From NCBI RefSeq assembly GCF_022842145.1, contig NZ_JALHQD010000007.1:203159-267158 (forward strand): 64,000 nucleotides of DNA. Reading direction: 5' to 3'. Under the pieces are notes generated by a model that saw only the letters and a list, made by a program, of their open reading frames with translations, was not told where the DNA came from and made no database searches. Made by a program: the position numbers and the translations under genes. Source of the DNA: Tabrizicola sp. (GTDB taxonomy: Bacteria; Pseudomonadota; Alphaproteobacteria; Rhodobacterales; Rhodobacteraceae). Below, piece by piece: positions 13,229 to 22,731 of the stretch (within the stretch, counting starts at the first letter, position 1; each line of letters opens with the position of its first letter).

Positions 13229-14515
13229 TCAGACGATGCCGGACGAGGACCCCTTCACTTCAGGCCGCTCCTTGGCCACCCGGTCGCGGTAGCCGGACGC
13301 CCGGTAGGCCGCGATGGGATCATAAGCCCCACCCTGCCGCATCCGCGCCTCGGCGAGGATCGGTGACACGTCGGTCAGGAACCCCGCCTTCAGGCAACGA
13401 TGTGCGGCCATGACGTCATTGGCCTCCTGTGCCTCGGCCAGTGTCTTCCGGTCCACCAAGGACGCCTGCACATAGGCCCGCGCGATCTCCACCGCGCTAC
13501 CCATCAGGCTTTCGATCGGATCGGTGACGTTGTGGCTCTGGTCAATCATGTAGGACGGCGCAAAGCCCTTGGCCCCGCGCAACTCCGCCTCGACCAGCTC
13601 GTTGAAGACCAGAAACAGCCGGAACGGGTCAACCGAGCCCGCGTCCAGATCGTCATCGCCATATTTCGAATCGTTGAAGTGGAACCCCGCCAGCCGCCCG
13701 ACATGCACCAGCCGCGCGACGATCTGCTCGATGTTCACGTTGGGCGCGTGGTGGCCGAGGTCCACCAGGCACTTCGCCTGAGGCCCCAGCGCCTGCGCCG
13801 CCATCAGGGATGACCCCCAATCGCTGATCACCGTCGAATAGAAGGCCGGCTCATACATCTTGTGCTCGATGAACATCGCCATCGACGGGGGCAGGGCGGC
13901 ATAGACCTCCGCCATCGCCGACAGGTAGTTCTCGAACATGGCGCTTAGGCTCTGCTGCCCGGCAAAGTTCGTCCCGTCCCCGATCCAGACCGTCAGCGCG
14001 GGCGCACCCAGCGCCTTCCCGATCTCGATGCATTCGATGTTATGCGCCACCGCCTGCGCCCGGATATCCGCCTTGGCGTTGGCCAGCGACCCGTAGCGGT
14101 AGCTCAACCCCTGATCCGCCTGGTCCTGGAAGGTGTTCGAATTCACCGCGTCGAACCCCAGCCCGTACTGCGCCGCTTCCTGCCGCAATGCGTTGTAATC
14201 GCTCACCTTGTCCCACGGGATATGCGGAGAAACCGTCCGCGTCCCCCGCGTCAGCTGCTGGATCACGCCGCAATCGGCCAGCTTGTCATGGATGCCCCGT
14301 GGCTCTCCGAGACCCGGAAACCGCGCGAACCGCGTTCCACCGGTCCCCACACCCCAGGTCGGCACCGCGACCGACCAGGCCATCGCCCGGGCCACCACCG
14401 CCTCGATGTCCAAACCCCGACGCTGAAGCTTCCGCCCCAGCGCGCCAAACTCATCCTCATGCGCAACCCGCGCCGCGTCGTTCAGCGATCCGACCAGATC
14501 CTCGGAAATCAGCAT
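13229..14515 (-). CDS. rhaI: L-rhamnose isomerase, RhaI type
   Basis: Converts L-rhamnose to L-rhamnulose in the cytoplasm, the first intracellular step after uptake. The 428-residue product is of the catabolic isomerase type found in rhizobia and Pseudomonas rather than the RhaA type of E. coli. It has a TIM-barrel with probable metal/substrate residues in MFIEHKMYEPAFYST, LVDLGHHAPNVNIEQ and GFHFNDSKYGDDDLD. The ATG at 14515 gives AGGGGG spaced 5; a GTG one codon earlier is less well placed. It follows rhaD by 9 bp and is clearly co-transcribed with it. Confidence 0.92.
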   Translation of the reverse strand: MLISEDLVGSLNDAARVAHEDEFGALGRKLQRRGLDIEAVVARAMAWSVAVPTWGVGTGGTRFARFPGLGEPRGIHDKLADCGVIQQLTRGTRTVSPHIPWDKVSDYNALRQEAAQYGLGFDAVNSNTFQDQADQGLSYRYGSLANAKADIRAQAVAHNIECIEIGKALGAPALTVWIGDGTNFAGQQSLSAMFENYLSAMAEVYAALPPSMAMFIEHKMYEPAFYSTVISDWGSSLMAAQALGPQAKCLVDLGHHAPNVNIEQIVARLVHVGRLAGFHFNDSKYGDDDLDAGSVDPFRLFLVFNELVEAELRGAKGFAPSYMIDQSHNVTDPIESLMGSAVEIARAYVQASLVDRKTLAEAQEANDVMAAHRCLKAGFLTDVSPILAEARMRQGGAYDPIAAYRASGYRDRVAKERPEVKGSSSGIV

Positions 14516-14524
14516 CACCGCCCC

Positions 14525-16594
14525 CTAGCGCGTGAAGGACACGGCATTGCCCGCGTCCACGTTCAGGAAATTGCCCGTCGACTTGTTCGAAACGTCAGAG
14601 GCGAAGAAGTAGACCCCCTCCGCAATGTCCTCGGGGAAGACCGACCGCTGCAACAGGCTGCGCTTGCGGTAATGCTCCTCCAGGTCCGACACGGCGATCT
14701 TGTTCGACGCCGCGCGCTGTTCCGACCACTCGCCCTTCCAGATTTTCGAGCCGCGCAAGACGGCGTCCGGGTTCACCACGTTGACCCTGATCCCCAGTGC
14801 GGCCCCCTCCAGCGCCATGCAGCGCGCAAGGTGAATCTCTGCCGCCTTGGCCGTGCAATAGGCCGACGCGCCCGGCGACGCCGCCACTCCGTTCTTCGAA
14901 CTGATGAACACCATCGACCCGCCGATGCCTTGCGCCTTCAGCACCCGGTATCCCTCGCGGCCCACCAGGAAATAGCCGGTGGACAGGATGTCCATCGTCT
15001 TGTTCCACATCGCCAGCGTCGTATCTTCGACCGCCGCCGCGCTGGTGATTCCGGCGTTGTTCACCAGCACGTCCAGCCCGCCGTATTCGCTGACCGTGTA
15101 CTCCACCGCTGCAATGACAGCCGCCTCGGACGTCACGTCCATCAAGACGCCCCGAACCATGTCGCGCCCGTACCGCTTGGAAAACCCGGCGACGACCTCA
15201 TCCAGCGCGGTCTGGTCGATGTCGGCCAGCACCACGTTGCAGCCTTCCCGCAGCAGCCGCTCCGCCGAGGCCGACCCGATCCCGCCCGCTCCCCCGGTGA
15301 TGAAGGCAATCCGCCCCTGCATCGCTTTCGGCTTCGGCATCCGCTGCAGCTTGGCCTCTTCCAGAAGCCAGTACTCGATGTCGAAGGCCTCTTGCTCCGG
15401 CAGGCCCTGATATTCCGAAACGCCCGAAGACCCCCGCATCACGTTGATCGCGTTGACGTAGAACTCGGCCGACACGCGGGCCGTGGCCTTGTCCTTGGCG
15501 AACGACAGCATCCCCACTCCCGGCACCAGGTAGATCACCGCATTCGGGTCGCGCATCGCGGGCGAATTGGGCCGCTTGCAGCGGTCATAATAGGCCGCGT
15601 AGTCCACGCGGTACCCCGCAATCAGCCCGTCCAGCGCGCTTGCATCGGCATCCGCCGGCACCACCAGCGGTTTGATCTTTGTCCGCAGGAAGTGGTCCGG
15701 GCAAGACGTCCCCATCGGCGCCAGCTGGTCCAGCGCATTGGAGTTTACAAACTCCAGCACCTCCGGCGCGTCGGTGAAATGCCCGACCATATGCGCGCCG
15801 CCGGAGATGCGCCCCCGGATCAACGGCATCAACCGCCGCGCCGTCGCCTTGCGGTCCTCGGCGGCCAGCGAGGCCACGTTCTCCCCGCCAAACACCGGGC
15901 GCTTCACATTCGCATCCAGCCAGACGGCAGCCTTGTTGATCATCTCCAGCGTCAGCAGGTAGCAGTCCTTCGCCGTGTCAGCCCAGGTGAACAGCCCATG
16001 CTGCCCCAATACGACGCCCTTCAGCTTCGGGTTCTCTTCCGCCATCCGGCCAAGCTTGATACCCAAGTCGATCCCGGGCCGTTGCCAAGGCAGATAGCCA
16101 AGCTCTCCGCCAAAGATCTCCTGCGTCAGCCGAACCTGATCCGCACTGGCGGCAATCGCGATCACCGCGTCGGAATGCACGTGATCCACGTGGGCAAAGG
16201 GAACAAACCCATGCAGCCAGGTATCAATCGACGGCGCGCGCGGGTTCAGGTTGAAGATCGTATGCCCCAAGGCCTCGACCATCGCGTCTTCCTGGTCCAG
16301 CCCCCGGTACTGCGCCCGCAGCTGCATCAGCTTCGTCATGTACAGCGTCGCGAACCCATCCAGCTTCATCGACCCGATGTCCCCGCCCGAGCCCTTGACC
16401 CACAGAACCTGCACGTCCTCCCCCGACAGCGGGTCCTTGTGCGTCACCTTAGCCGAGGTATTCCCGCCCCCGAAATTGGTGATTCGCAGGTCCGATCCCA
16501 GCAGGTTCGACCGGTACAGAAGCTTGCCCGGCTCGTCCAAGGTGGCGGCATAAGCGTCGTCCCACAGGGACTTTAGGGTGATTTCCTGGGTCAT
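14525..16594 (-). CDS. rhaD: Bifunctional rhamnulose-1-phosphate aldolase / short-chain dehydrogenase
   Basis: A 689-residue fusion. The N-terminal class II aldolase domain (about 1-400; NFGGGNTSAKV, VKGSGGD, and HVDHVHSDAVIAI with zinc-ligand histidines) would cleave L-rhamnulose-1-phosphate to dihydroxyacetone phosphate and L-lactaldehyde. The C-terminal short-chain dehydrogenase domain (about 430-689; GGAGGIGSASAERLL dinucleotide site, VNNAGITS, and the YCTAK Tyr/Lys catalytic pair) would oxidise L-lactaldehyde to lactate. This fusion is standard in rhizobial and rhodobacterial rhamnose loci. It is the first gene of the leftward operon. No good Shine-Dalgarno precedes the ATG. Confidence 0.93.
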   Translation of the reverse strand: MTQEITLKSLWDDAYAATLDEPGKLLYRSNLLGSDLRITNFGGGNTSAKVTHKDPLSGEDVQVLWVKGSGGDIGSMKLDGFATLYMTKLMQLRAQYRGLDQEDAMVEALGHTIFNLNPRAPSIDTWLHGFVPFAHVDHVHSDAVIAIAASADQVRLTQEIFGGELGYLPWQRPGIDLGIKLGRMAEENPKLKGVVLGQHGLFTWADTAKDCYLLTLEMINKAAVWLDANVKRPVFGGENVASLAAEDRKATARRLMPLIRGRISGGAHMVGHFTDAPEVLEFVNSNALDQLAPMGTSCPDHFLRTKIKPLVVPADADASALDGLIAGYRVDYAAYYDRCKRPNSPAMRDPNAVIYLVPGVGMLSFAKDKATARVSAEFYVNAINVMRGSSGVSEYQGLPEQEAFDIEYWLLEEAKLQRMPKPKAMQGRIAFITGGAGGIGSASAERLLREGCNVVLADIDQTALDEVVAGFSKRYGRDMVRGVLMDVTSEAAVIAAVEYTVSEYGGLDVLVNNAGITSAAAVEDTTLAMWNKTMDILSTGYFLVGREGYRVLKAQGIGGSMVFISSKNGVAASPGASAYCTAKAAEIHLARCMALEGAALGIRVNVVNPDAVLRGSKIWKGEWSEQRAASNKIAVSDLEEHYRKRSLLQRSVFPEDIAEGVYFFASDVSNKSTGNFLNVDAGNAVSFTR

Positions 16595-16627
16595 CGGTCC
16601 GGACTTTGGCTAAAGGATTTGGGGCCA

Positions 16628-16655
16628 AGGATAGGCGCAAAGCGATCACAGTCAA
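16628..16655 (-). promoter_or_regulatory. Probable promoter of the rhaD operon
   Basis: On the minus strand TTGACT (16650-16655) and TATCCT (16628-16633) are 16 bp apart, with the -10 ending 34 bp from the rhaD start. It lies in the 130-bp divergent region shared with rhaR, where RhaR is expected to bind; I could not define an operator. Confidence 0.55.
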
Positions 16656-16724
16656 TCATGAAACGCCATTCTGCGCCGCAGAGAACCTTCCGCAGTGCAG
16701 CATTGCGATTGTTTGTTGACGGAT

Positions 16725-17552
16725 ATGAGCGATTCTGACAGCCTTCCGTCCATGATGCACGAACGCGAAAGATGGCAACTGATCCTGACCCGCCTGCGGG
16801 ACCGTGGCATCGTCCGCGTCGCCGACCTGGTGGGCGTCACGGGCGCTTCCGTCGCCACCCTGCGTCGTGACCTCGCGAAACTGGAAGACTCCGGCCAGCT
16901 GCGTCGGGTCCACGGCGGGGCGGAATCCGTCGCCTCCGGCCAGACGCCGCTGACCGCGCCCAGCTTCGATGCCAGCCAGACCCTGAACGCCGACCTAAAG
17001 CAGGCTGTGGCCCAGGGCGCGGCCAACCTCTGCCAGGACGGCGATTCCATCATCCTGAACGCAGGTTCCACCACCTGGTTCATGGCGCAATACCTGCGGC
17101 AACACCGGATGCAGGTCCTCACGAACTCCTTCCCCATCGCGCAGGAACTCATCAGCCATTCGATGAATCGCGTCGTCCTGCCGGGGGGTGAGCTGTACCG
17201 CGAGGCCGGGATCATCCTTTCCCCCTTCGACGAAGACGCGATCCAGCATTTCGCCGCGTCGAAGATGTTCATGTCCTGCTATTCGATCACGCCCCTTGGC
17301 ATCATCGAAAGCGATCCGCTGGTGGCCCGGGCCGAGGCAAAGCTGCTGACCCGCACCGAAAACCTCATTGTCGTCGCCGACAGCTCCAAGTTCGAGGCGC
17401 GCGGCAACATGGTGGTCTGCCCCCTGACCCGTGTGTCCACACTGGTCACCGACACGGGCGCGCCACCGCACATGCTGGATCACCTGCGACAGCTGGGTGT
17501 CGAGGTGATCCTGATCGACCCTAAGGAAGCGAAGGTCCTGACCGCAGCCTGA
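16725..17552 (+). CDS. rhaR: DeoR family transcriptional regulator of rhamnose genes
   Basis: A 275-residue DeoR-type repressor. The N-terminal helix-turn-helix (ERWQLILTRLRDRGIVRVADLV through GASVATLRRDLAKLE and LRRVHGG) is followed by a sugar-phosphate sensor domain of the DeoRC type with LNAGSTTWFMAQYL and VLPGGELYREAG. Known rhizobial rhamnose loci are controlled by a negative regulator of this family, and its place at the head of rhaSTPQM, divergent from rhaDI, fits. The start is uncertain: ATG at 16725 is used, but GTG at 16695 or ATG at 16752/16755 are possible, none with a clear Shine-Dalgarno. The effector is probably a rhamnose catabolite. Confidence 0.87.
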   Translation: MSDSDSLPSMMHERERWQLILTRLRDRGIVRVADLVGVTGASVATLRRDLAKLEDSGQLRRVHGGAESVASGQTPLTAPSFDASQTLNADLKQAVAQGAANLCQDGDSIILNAGSTTWFMAQYLRQHRMQVLTNSFPIAQELISHSMNRVVLPGGELYREAGIILSPFDEDAIQHFAASKMFMSCYSITPLGIIESDPLVARAEAKLLTRTENLIVVADSSKFEARGNMVVCPLTRVSTLVTDTGAPPHMLDHLRQLGVEVILIDPKEAKVLTAA

Positions 17553-17593
17553 GGAGGGGGCGGCAGGCATAACAAAACGGGAGGAGACTACCA

Positions 17594-18643
17594 ATGATGA
17601 TGAAACTTTCCGGCCTTGCCCTCGCGGCAGGTCTTGCGGCCAGCCTGATGGGCTCGACCGCGTTCGCCGAAGCCGTCACCGCGACGCCAGGACAAGAGGT
17701 CAACGCCGTCCTCTTGCCGAAATTCCTCGGCATCCTGCCCTTCGACCAGGCCAACCGTGGCGCCCAGGAAGCCGCAGCCGAGCTTGGCTCGACCGGCAAA
17801 CTGGAATTCATCGGCCCGACCCCGGAAAACTCGGCCGCTGGCCAGGTCGAGATGCTGACCACCGCGACCACGCAGAAGCAGCACGTCGTGATGCTCTCGA
17901 ACAACGCCGGTGACCAGATCGCCCCCGCCGCCGAAGCCGCCGCCGCCGCGGGCACCAAGGTCGTGACCTGGGACAGCCCGATCCCGAACGGCGCGGGTGA
18001 GTCGTTCTTCGTCGCCCAGGTCGACTTCGGCTCCATCGGCGTCGTGATGGCCGACATGGCCTTCGACCTTGCCGGTGGCGCGGGCGAAGTCGCGATCCTC
18101 TCGGCATCCCCCGACGCCTCGAACCAGAACGCCTGGATCGAAGCGATGAAGGGCACGATGGCTTCGGACGCCAAGTACAAGGACCTGAAGCTGGTCGACG
18201 TCGTCTACGGCAATGACCAGTCCGAGGAATCCTACAACAAGGCTCTCGGCCTCGTCGACAAGTACCCCGACCTCAAGGTCATCATGGCCCCCACCACCGT
18301 CGGCATCGTCGCCGCCGCCAAGGCCATGCAGGACGAGGGCCTTTGCGAGAAGGTCAAGGTCTCCGGCCTCGGCCTGCCCGCAGAAATGGTCAGCTACTCC
18401 CTCAACGGCTGCGCCCCGGCCTTCGCGCTGTGGAGCTTCGTCGACCTTGGCTACCTTACCTACCAAGCATCCTACGCTCTCGCCACCGGCGCCATCAAAG
18501 GCGAAGTTGGTGAAGAGTTCGCCGCCGGCCGGATGGGCACCTTCAAGATCGAGGAAGACCCGGGCCGCGCCGGTGCCAAGCGTATCCTGATGGGGCCGTT
18601 CACGGTCTACACCAAGGACAACGTCGAAGCCGCCGCCAACTAA
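17594..18643 (+). CDS. rhaS: Rhamnose ABC transporter substrate-binding protein
   Basis: A 349-residue periplasmic sugar-binding protein (peripla_BP type I fold). A signal peptide ends around MGSTAFAEA (cleavage near residue 25). The mature protein begins [34 protein letters not shown] and includes [20 protein letters not shown] lies 7 bases before the ATG at 17594, the best ribosome-binding site in the operon. It would capture L-rhamnose and deliver it to RhaPQ. A hairpin directly downstream probably raises its mRNA level over the permease genes. Confidence 0.93.
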   Translation: MMMKLSGLALAAGLAASLMGSTAFAEAVTATPGQEVNAVLLPKFLGILPFDQANRGAQEAAAELGSTGKLEFIGPTPENSAAGQVEMLTTATTQKQHVVMLSNNAGDQIAPAAEAAAAAGTKVVTWDSPIPNGAGESFFVAQVDFGSIGVVMADMAFDLAGGAGEVAILSASPDASNQNAWIEAMKGTMASDAKYKDLKLVDVVYGNDQSEESYNKALGLVDKYPDLKVIMAPTTVGIVAAAKAMQDEGLCEKVKVSGLGLPAEMVSYSLNGCAPAFALWSFVDLGYLTYQASYALATGAIKGEVGEEFAAGRMGTFKIEEDPGRAGAKRILMGPFTVYTKDNVEAAAN

Positions 18644-18660
18644 GGCAGCCTTTGCTCCCT

Positions 18661-18683
18661 GGGGGTCGCCACGCGCGGCCCCC
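18661..18683 (+). terminator. Attenuator hairpin between rhaS and rhaT
   Basis: GGGGGTCGC (18661-18669) pairs with GCGGCCCCC (18675-18683), with one G-T wobble, followed by the pyrimidine-rich TTCCCCTTCTTTGC. It sits 17 bp after rhaS inside the operon and is likely a partial terminator or mRNA stabiliser. Confidence 0.65.
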
Positions 18684-18710
18684 TTCCCCTTCTTTGCATC
18701 GGAACGCCCC

Positions 18711-20222
18711 ATGACCCAGCCGGTCCTGGAACTCAAAGGCCTGTCCAAGTCCTTCGCGGCCACCCAGGCGCTGAAGGACATGAGCCTTGCCGTCATGCCC
18801 GGCGAAGTTCACGCCATCGTCGGCGAAAACGGCGCGGGCAAGTCGACCCTCATCAAGATGATGACCGGCGTTCACCAGCCCGATACCGGCACCATCTTGG
18901 TCGACGGTCAGTCCGTCACCCTGAAATCCACCGAAGCCGCGCAAGACGCCGGCATCGCCGCGATCTACCAGGAGCCGATGGTGTTCCCCGACCTCAACGT
19001 CGCCGAAAACATCTTCATCTCGAACCGCTCCAAGGGCCGCATCATGCGCTGGTCCGAGATCTATGCCGAATCCGACGCGCTGATCGCGCCTTTGGGCGTG
19101 AAACTGGACGTCCGCCGCGCCGCCTCGGGCCTCACGCTCGCCGAACAGCAGACCGTGGAAATCGCCCGCGCGCTGTCCTTGAAGGTCAAGGTCCTGATCA
19201 TGGACGAACCGACCGCCAGCCTTTCGGCGCACGAAGTCGCCCGTCTCCTCGACATCGCCCGCGCGCTCAAGGCCCAGGGCGTCGCCGTCATCTACATCTC
19301 CCACCGCCTGGACGAGATCTTCCGCATCGCCGACCGGGTCACCGTGATCCGCGACGGCCAGCACATCTCAACCAAGCCCATCGCCGAAGTGACTGAAGAC
19401 GGTCTGGTGAAAGACATGGTCGGCCGCGCCCTCGAAAGCTTCGCCGTCAAGACAGCGGCCAATCCGCATGGCGAGACCCTCCTTTCGGTCAAAAACCTCA
19501 CCTGCGCAGGCGTCTTCCAGAACATCAGCTTCGACCTGCACAAGGGCGAGGTCCTCTGCTTCGCAGGCCTTGTCGGCGCGCGCCGGACCGATGTCGCCCT
19601 CACCCTCTTCGGCATCGCCCCCGCGACCGAGGGGACAATCACCCTCGCAGGCCAACCGGTCCGCATCACGACCCCGCAGCAGGCAATGGACCTCGGGATC
19701 GCCTATGTCTCCGAAGACCGCCGCAAGCTCGGCCTCGCCATGCCGCTCTCCATCTTTGCCAACATCTCGCTGGCGAGCCTGAAAAAACTCCTGAAGCCCT
19801 TCGGTCTCATCGACCGGCAGGCGGAATCCGCAATGGCCGAAACCTACCGCAAGCGCCTCGCCATCCGCTCCCCCGACACCAGGGTCGAGGTCGGCAAGCT
19901 CTCCGGCGGCAATCAGCAGAAGGTGATGCTGGCCAAGTGGCTGGAGACGAAACCCCGCGTCCTCATCTTCGACGAACCGACCCGCGGCATCGACGTCGGT
20001 GCCAAGGCCGAGGTCCACGCCATCATCCGCCAGCTGGCCTCCGAAGGCGTCGCCATCCTCGTCATCTCCTCCGACCTGCCCGAAGTTCTCGCCCTCGCCG
20101 ACCGCGTCCTCGTCATGCGCGAGGGTCGCCAGGCCGGCATCCTCCCCATCGAGGACGCCACCCAGGAACGCGTCATCGCCATGGCCGCCGGCCAAGCCAA
20201 CGCCGAAAGACCCGCCGCATGA
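18711..20222 (+). CDS. rhaT: Rhamnose ABC transporter ATP-binding protein
   Basis: A 503-residue tandem-ATPase of the carbohydrate uptake transporter-2 family, energising rhamnose import through RhaP and RhaQ. The first domain has an intact Walker A (GENGAGKST, about residues 40-48), an LTLAEQQ signature and Walker [12 protein letters not shown]. The second has a degenerate Walker A (GLVGARRTD) but a good signature LSGGNQQK and Walker [12 protein letters not shown]. This asymmetry is usual in the family, so only the first site is expected to be fully active. Rhizobial naming is used; this is not the E. coli rhamnose-proton symporter of the same name. Confidence 0.93.
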   Translation: MTQPVLELKGLSKSFAATQALKDMSLAVMPGEVHAIVGENGAGKSTLIKMMTGVHQPDTGTILVDGQSVTLKSTEAAQDAGIAAIYQEPMVFPDLNVAENIFISNRSKGRIMRWSEIYAESDALIAPLGVKLDVRRAASGLTLAEQQTVEIARALSLKVKVLIMDEPTASLSAHEVARLLDIARALKAQGVAVIYISHRLDEIFRIADRVTVIRDGQHISTKPIAEVTEDGLVKDMVGRALESFAVKTAANPHGETLLSVKNLTCAGVFQNISFDLHKGEVLCFAGLVGARRTDVALTLFGIAPATEGTITLAGQPVRITTPQQAMDLGIAYVSEDRRKLGLAMPLSIFANISLASLKKLLKPFGLIDRQAESAMAETYRKRLAIRSPDTRVEVGKLSGGNQQKVMLAKWLETKPRVLIFDEPTRGIDVGAKAEVHAIIRQLASEGVAILVISSDLPEVLALADRVLVMREGRQAGILPIEDATQERVIAMAAGQANAERPAA

Positions 20223-20255
20223 CCGCGTGCCACCCCTACACCCATTCATCTGTCC

Positions 20256-20351
20256 CCAAATATCCCCGCCGGAGGCAAAGGCCCGAGCCGGTTGCGCGCC
20301 CTTCGCGCGCAGAGGCGAGACAAAAGCAATGCGCGTCAGCGCTCCATTCAC
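20256..20351. repeat. Dispersed intergenic repeat within the rhaT-rhaP spacer
   Basis: Positions 20283-20351 match, in inverted orientation, 45187-45254 with roughly nine of ten bases the same, including an uninterrupted TGCGCGTCAGCGCTC/GCGCGTCAGCGCTC core. Both copies also have a GGATATTTG motif at the same side, at a similar distance (here the complement, CAAATATCC, 20257-20265). The spacer is 163 bp, unusually long for this otherwise compact operon, because the element occupies it. Confidence 0.8.
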
Positions 20352-20385
20352 CCACCGCCCCAACCCGCGCCACGACGAGGCACAC

Positions 20386-21393
20386 ATGACCGGCCTCCTC
20401 TCCCGCGCCTCGCCGCAGACCCTGCGTCTCCTCGCCTTGGCCTTGGCCCTCCTCGCCACGATCCTGTTCTTCGCCACCCAGATCGAGGGCTACCTCTCCC
20501 CCCGCATGTTCAACCGGATCAGCACCTCCGCCGCCGTGGTGCTGCCCTTGGCCGTCGGTCAGGCCATCGTCATCATGACCCGCAACATCGACCTCTCGGT
20601 CGGCTCGATCATGGGGGTCGTCGCCTATATGGCCGGGCAAAGCCTCAGTGCGATGCCCGAGATGCACCCCGTGCTGGCGGTCCTTCTCTGCATGGCCATC
20701 GGCGCCGGCTTCGGCGCGCTGAACGGCATCATCATCGCCTTCGGCCGCGTGCCCTCGATCATCGTGACCCTGGGCACCCTGGCGCTGTTCCGCAGTTTCC
20801 TCGTCGAATGGTCCGACGCCAAGACCATCACCACCGCCAGTCTGCCGCAATGGCTGGTGGACCTCCCCTCCGCCAACGCCTTCTCCATCGGCGACCTCGA
20901 CGTCCGCGTGACCGTCGTCCTCGCCCTCGCCGCCTGCCTCGTCACCGGCCTCGCCCTCACCTTCTACCGCCCCGCCCGCCGCTTCTACGCCGTCGGCTCC
21001 AACCCCGATGCCGCTGTCATGGCCGGGATCAACGCCCGCCGCGTGGTCCTGTCAGCCTTCATCCTCAGCGGAGCTTTCGCCGGCCTCTCCGGTTTCCTCT
21101 TCCTCGCCAAGTTCGGCAACATCACCGTCGTCGCAGGCCTGGGGTTCGAACTGAAAGCCATCGCCGCCGTCGTGGTCGGAGGCGTCTCCATCATGGGCGG
21201 CACCGGGTCGATGATCGGCGTCCTGATGGGCGCGCTTCTGGTCGACACCATCGACAACTCCCTCACCCGCTGGGCCGTCGTCTCGGAATTCTGGCGTGAC
21301 GCCCTGCTCGGGGGCCTCATCATGGCCGCCGTGACCCTCGACACGCTGGCCAGCCGCCAACTCACCCGACTTCGCAAGGGGGGCCAACCATGA
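20386..21393 (+). CDS. rhaP: Rhamnose ABC transporter permease RhaP
   Basis: A 335-residue inner-membrane permease of the BPD_transp_2 type with eight or more hydrophobic segments. The [18 protein letters not shown] segment and the ATPase-coupling loop [20 protein letters not shown] are characteristic. Together with RhaQ it forms the channel for rhamnose. The ATG at 20386 has GAGG 5 bases upstream; the open frame back to 19999 runs inside rhaT and is rejected. Its stop overlaps the rhaQ start by ATGA. Confidence 0.92.
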   Translation: MTGLLSRASPQTLRLLALALALLATILFFATQIEGYLSPRMFNRISTSAAVVLPLAVGQAIVIMTRNIDLSVGSIMGVVAYMAGQSLSAMPEMHPVLAVLLCMAIGAGFGALNGIIIAFGRVPSIIVTLGTLALFRSFLVEWSDAKTITTASLPQWLVDLPSANAFSIGDLDVRVTVVLALAACLVTGLALTFYRPARRFYAVGSNPDAAVMAGINARRVVLSAFILSGAFAGLSGFLFLAKFGNITVVAGLGFELKAIAAVVVGGVSIMGGTGSMIGVLMGALLVDTIDNSLTRWAVVSEFWRDALLGGLIMAAVTLDTLASRQLTRLRKGGQP

Positions 21394-22346
21394 CCAAGTT
21401 CCTCACCCCCTGGGAAACCGGCCTTCTCGCCGTCTTCCTCGCCACGCTCGCCCTCAACGCCAGCTTCGCGCCCGAATTCCTGACGATCCAGAACCAGATC
21501 AACCTCTTCCAGCTGTCGATCGAGAAGATCATCGTCGCCCTGATCATGACCCTCGTCATCATCAACGCCGAGATCGACCTCTCCGTCGCCTCGATCATGG
21601 GCCTCTCCGCCGCCCTTTTCGGCTACCTCGTCAACGTCGGCACACCGGGGGGTCTCGCCATCCTGATCTGCCTCGCCGCCGGCCTTGTCGCCGGAATGGT
21701 CAACGCCGTCCTCATCGCCCGCGTCGGCATCCCGTCCCTCGTCGTCACCCTTGCCATGCTGATCGGTTTCCGCGGCCTCGCCCGGGTCCTCGTCCAGGAC
21801 AATTCGCTCGGTGACTTCCCGCAATGGTTCACCGACCTCGGCCAGAAGGGCATCCTCGGCCCGATCACCCTGGCCATCCTCCTGTTTTTCATCCTGCTGA
21901 TCCTCCTCGGCATGACCCTCCACCGCTCGTCCTTCGGGCGGCAGGTCATCGTGATCGGCACCAATGCCGAGGTTGCCCGCTTCTCCGGCCTCAACGTCGC
22001 CCGCGTCAAAACCATCCTCTTCCTGCTCTCCGCCCTCGTTTCCGCCCTCTGCGGCCTCCTCTACGCCGCCCGCCTCGGCTCGGTCCGCGGCGACACCGCC
22101 TTCGGCTTCGAGCTTGACATCATCACGATGGTCCTTCTGGGAGGCGTGAGCATCTTCGGCGGCAAGGGCAGCATGGTGGGCGTGCTCCTCTCGATCCTCA
22201 TCATCCTGAATCTCAGGAACGGCATGGGCCTGATGAACATCACCGGCCACATGCAGACCGGCGTGATCGGCATTCTTCTGATCGCCTCCGTCCTCCTCCC
22301 CAACCTCCTCAACGACTTCAAATCCCGCCGCAGAAAGGAAGCGTAA
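21390..22346 (+). CDS. rhaQ: Rhamnose ABC transporter permease RhaQ
   Basis: A 318-residue permease paralogous to RhaP and its partner in the membrane channel. It has [20 protein letters not shown] and the coupling loop [20 protein letters not shown], plus [19 protein letters not shown] near the C-terminus, all typical of sugar permeases of this class. The start overlaps the rhaP stop by four bases and the stop overlaps the rhaM start (TAATG), so translation of the three genes is coupled. Confidence 0.92.
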   Translation: MTKFLTPWETGLLAVFLATLALNASFAPEFLTIQNQINLFQLSIEKIIVALIMTLVIINAEIDLSVASIMGLSAALFGYLVNVGTPGGLAILICLAAGLVAGMVNAVLIARVGIPSLVVTLAMLIGFRGLARVLVQDNSLGDFPQWFTDLGQKGILGPITLAILLFFILLILLGMTLHRSSFGRQVIVIGTNAEVARFSGLNVARVKTILFLLSALVSALCGLLYAARLGSVRGDTAFGFELDIITMVLLGGVSIFGGKGSMVGVLLSILIILNLRNGMGLMNITGHMQTGVIGILLIASVLLPNLLNDFKSRRRKEA

Positions 22347-22660
22347 TGCAGCGCCACGCCTTCAAGATGCGCCTCAATCCCGGGATGGAGGCCGAATACA
22401 CCCGCCGCCATGACGAGATCTGGCCCGATCTCGTGGACCTCCTGCACCAAGCGGGAATCTCGAACTACTCGATCCACCTGGACCACGAGACGAACACCCT
22501 CTTCGGCTACCTCGAACGCCGCGACGACCACGGGATGGACGACCTGCCCAACCACCCGGTGATGAAACGCTGGTGGGCCTACATGGGCGACATCATGGCC
22601 ACGAACCCCGACGGCTCCCCCGTCGCGATCCCGCTAGCCGAGACCTTCCATCTCCCCTGA
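22346..22660 (+). CDS. rhaM: L-rhamnose mutarotase
   Basis: A 104-residue cytoplasmic enzyme that interconverts the alpha and beta anomers of L-rhamnose, speeding its use by the isomerase. Features are the N-terminal [22 protein letters not shown] with the catalytic-region His, ISNYSIHLD, and the WW pair in [15 protein letters not shown], all conserved in RhaM (also called RhaU in rhizobia). Full length. It is the last gene of the rhaR-M operon and ends at a large hairpin before rhaK. Confidence 0.93.
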   Translation: MQRHAFKMRLNPGMEAEYTRRHDEIWPDLVDLLHQAGISNYSIHLDHETNTLFGYLERRDDHGMDDLPNHPVMKRWWAYMGDIMATNPDGSPVAIPLAETFHLP

Positions 22661-22730
22661 CCGCTCCTCGTTCGACTTCGTCTCCTCCTCGCTGACGCCC
22701 CGCGACGAGTGACGAAGTCATCGAGGAGCC
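22661..22730. terminator. Bidirectional hairpin between rhaM and rhaK
   Basis: An imperfect inverted repeat of about 20 bp (GCTCCTCG...CTTCGTC at 22663-22682, GACGAAGTC...CGAGGAGC at 22711-22729) fills the 71-bp gap between two convergent genes. There are no T-runs, but the symmetry and position fit a shared transcription stop. Confidence 0.65.
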
Positions 22731-22731
22731 G

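Noticed and set aside
14042..16576. 844-codon open frame on the plus strand
   Set aside because: Antisense to rhaI and rhaD, with Arg/His/Pro-rich composition typical of shadow frames.
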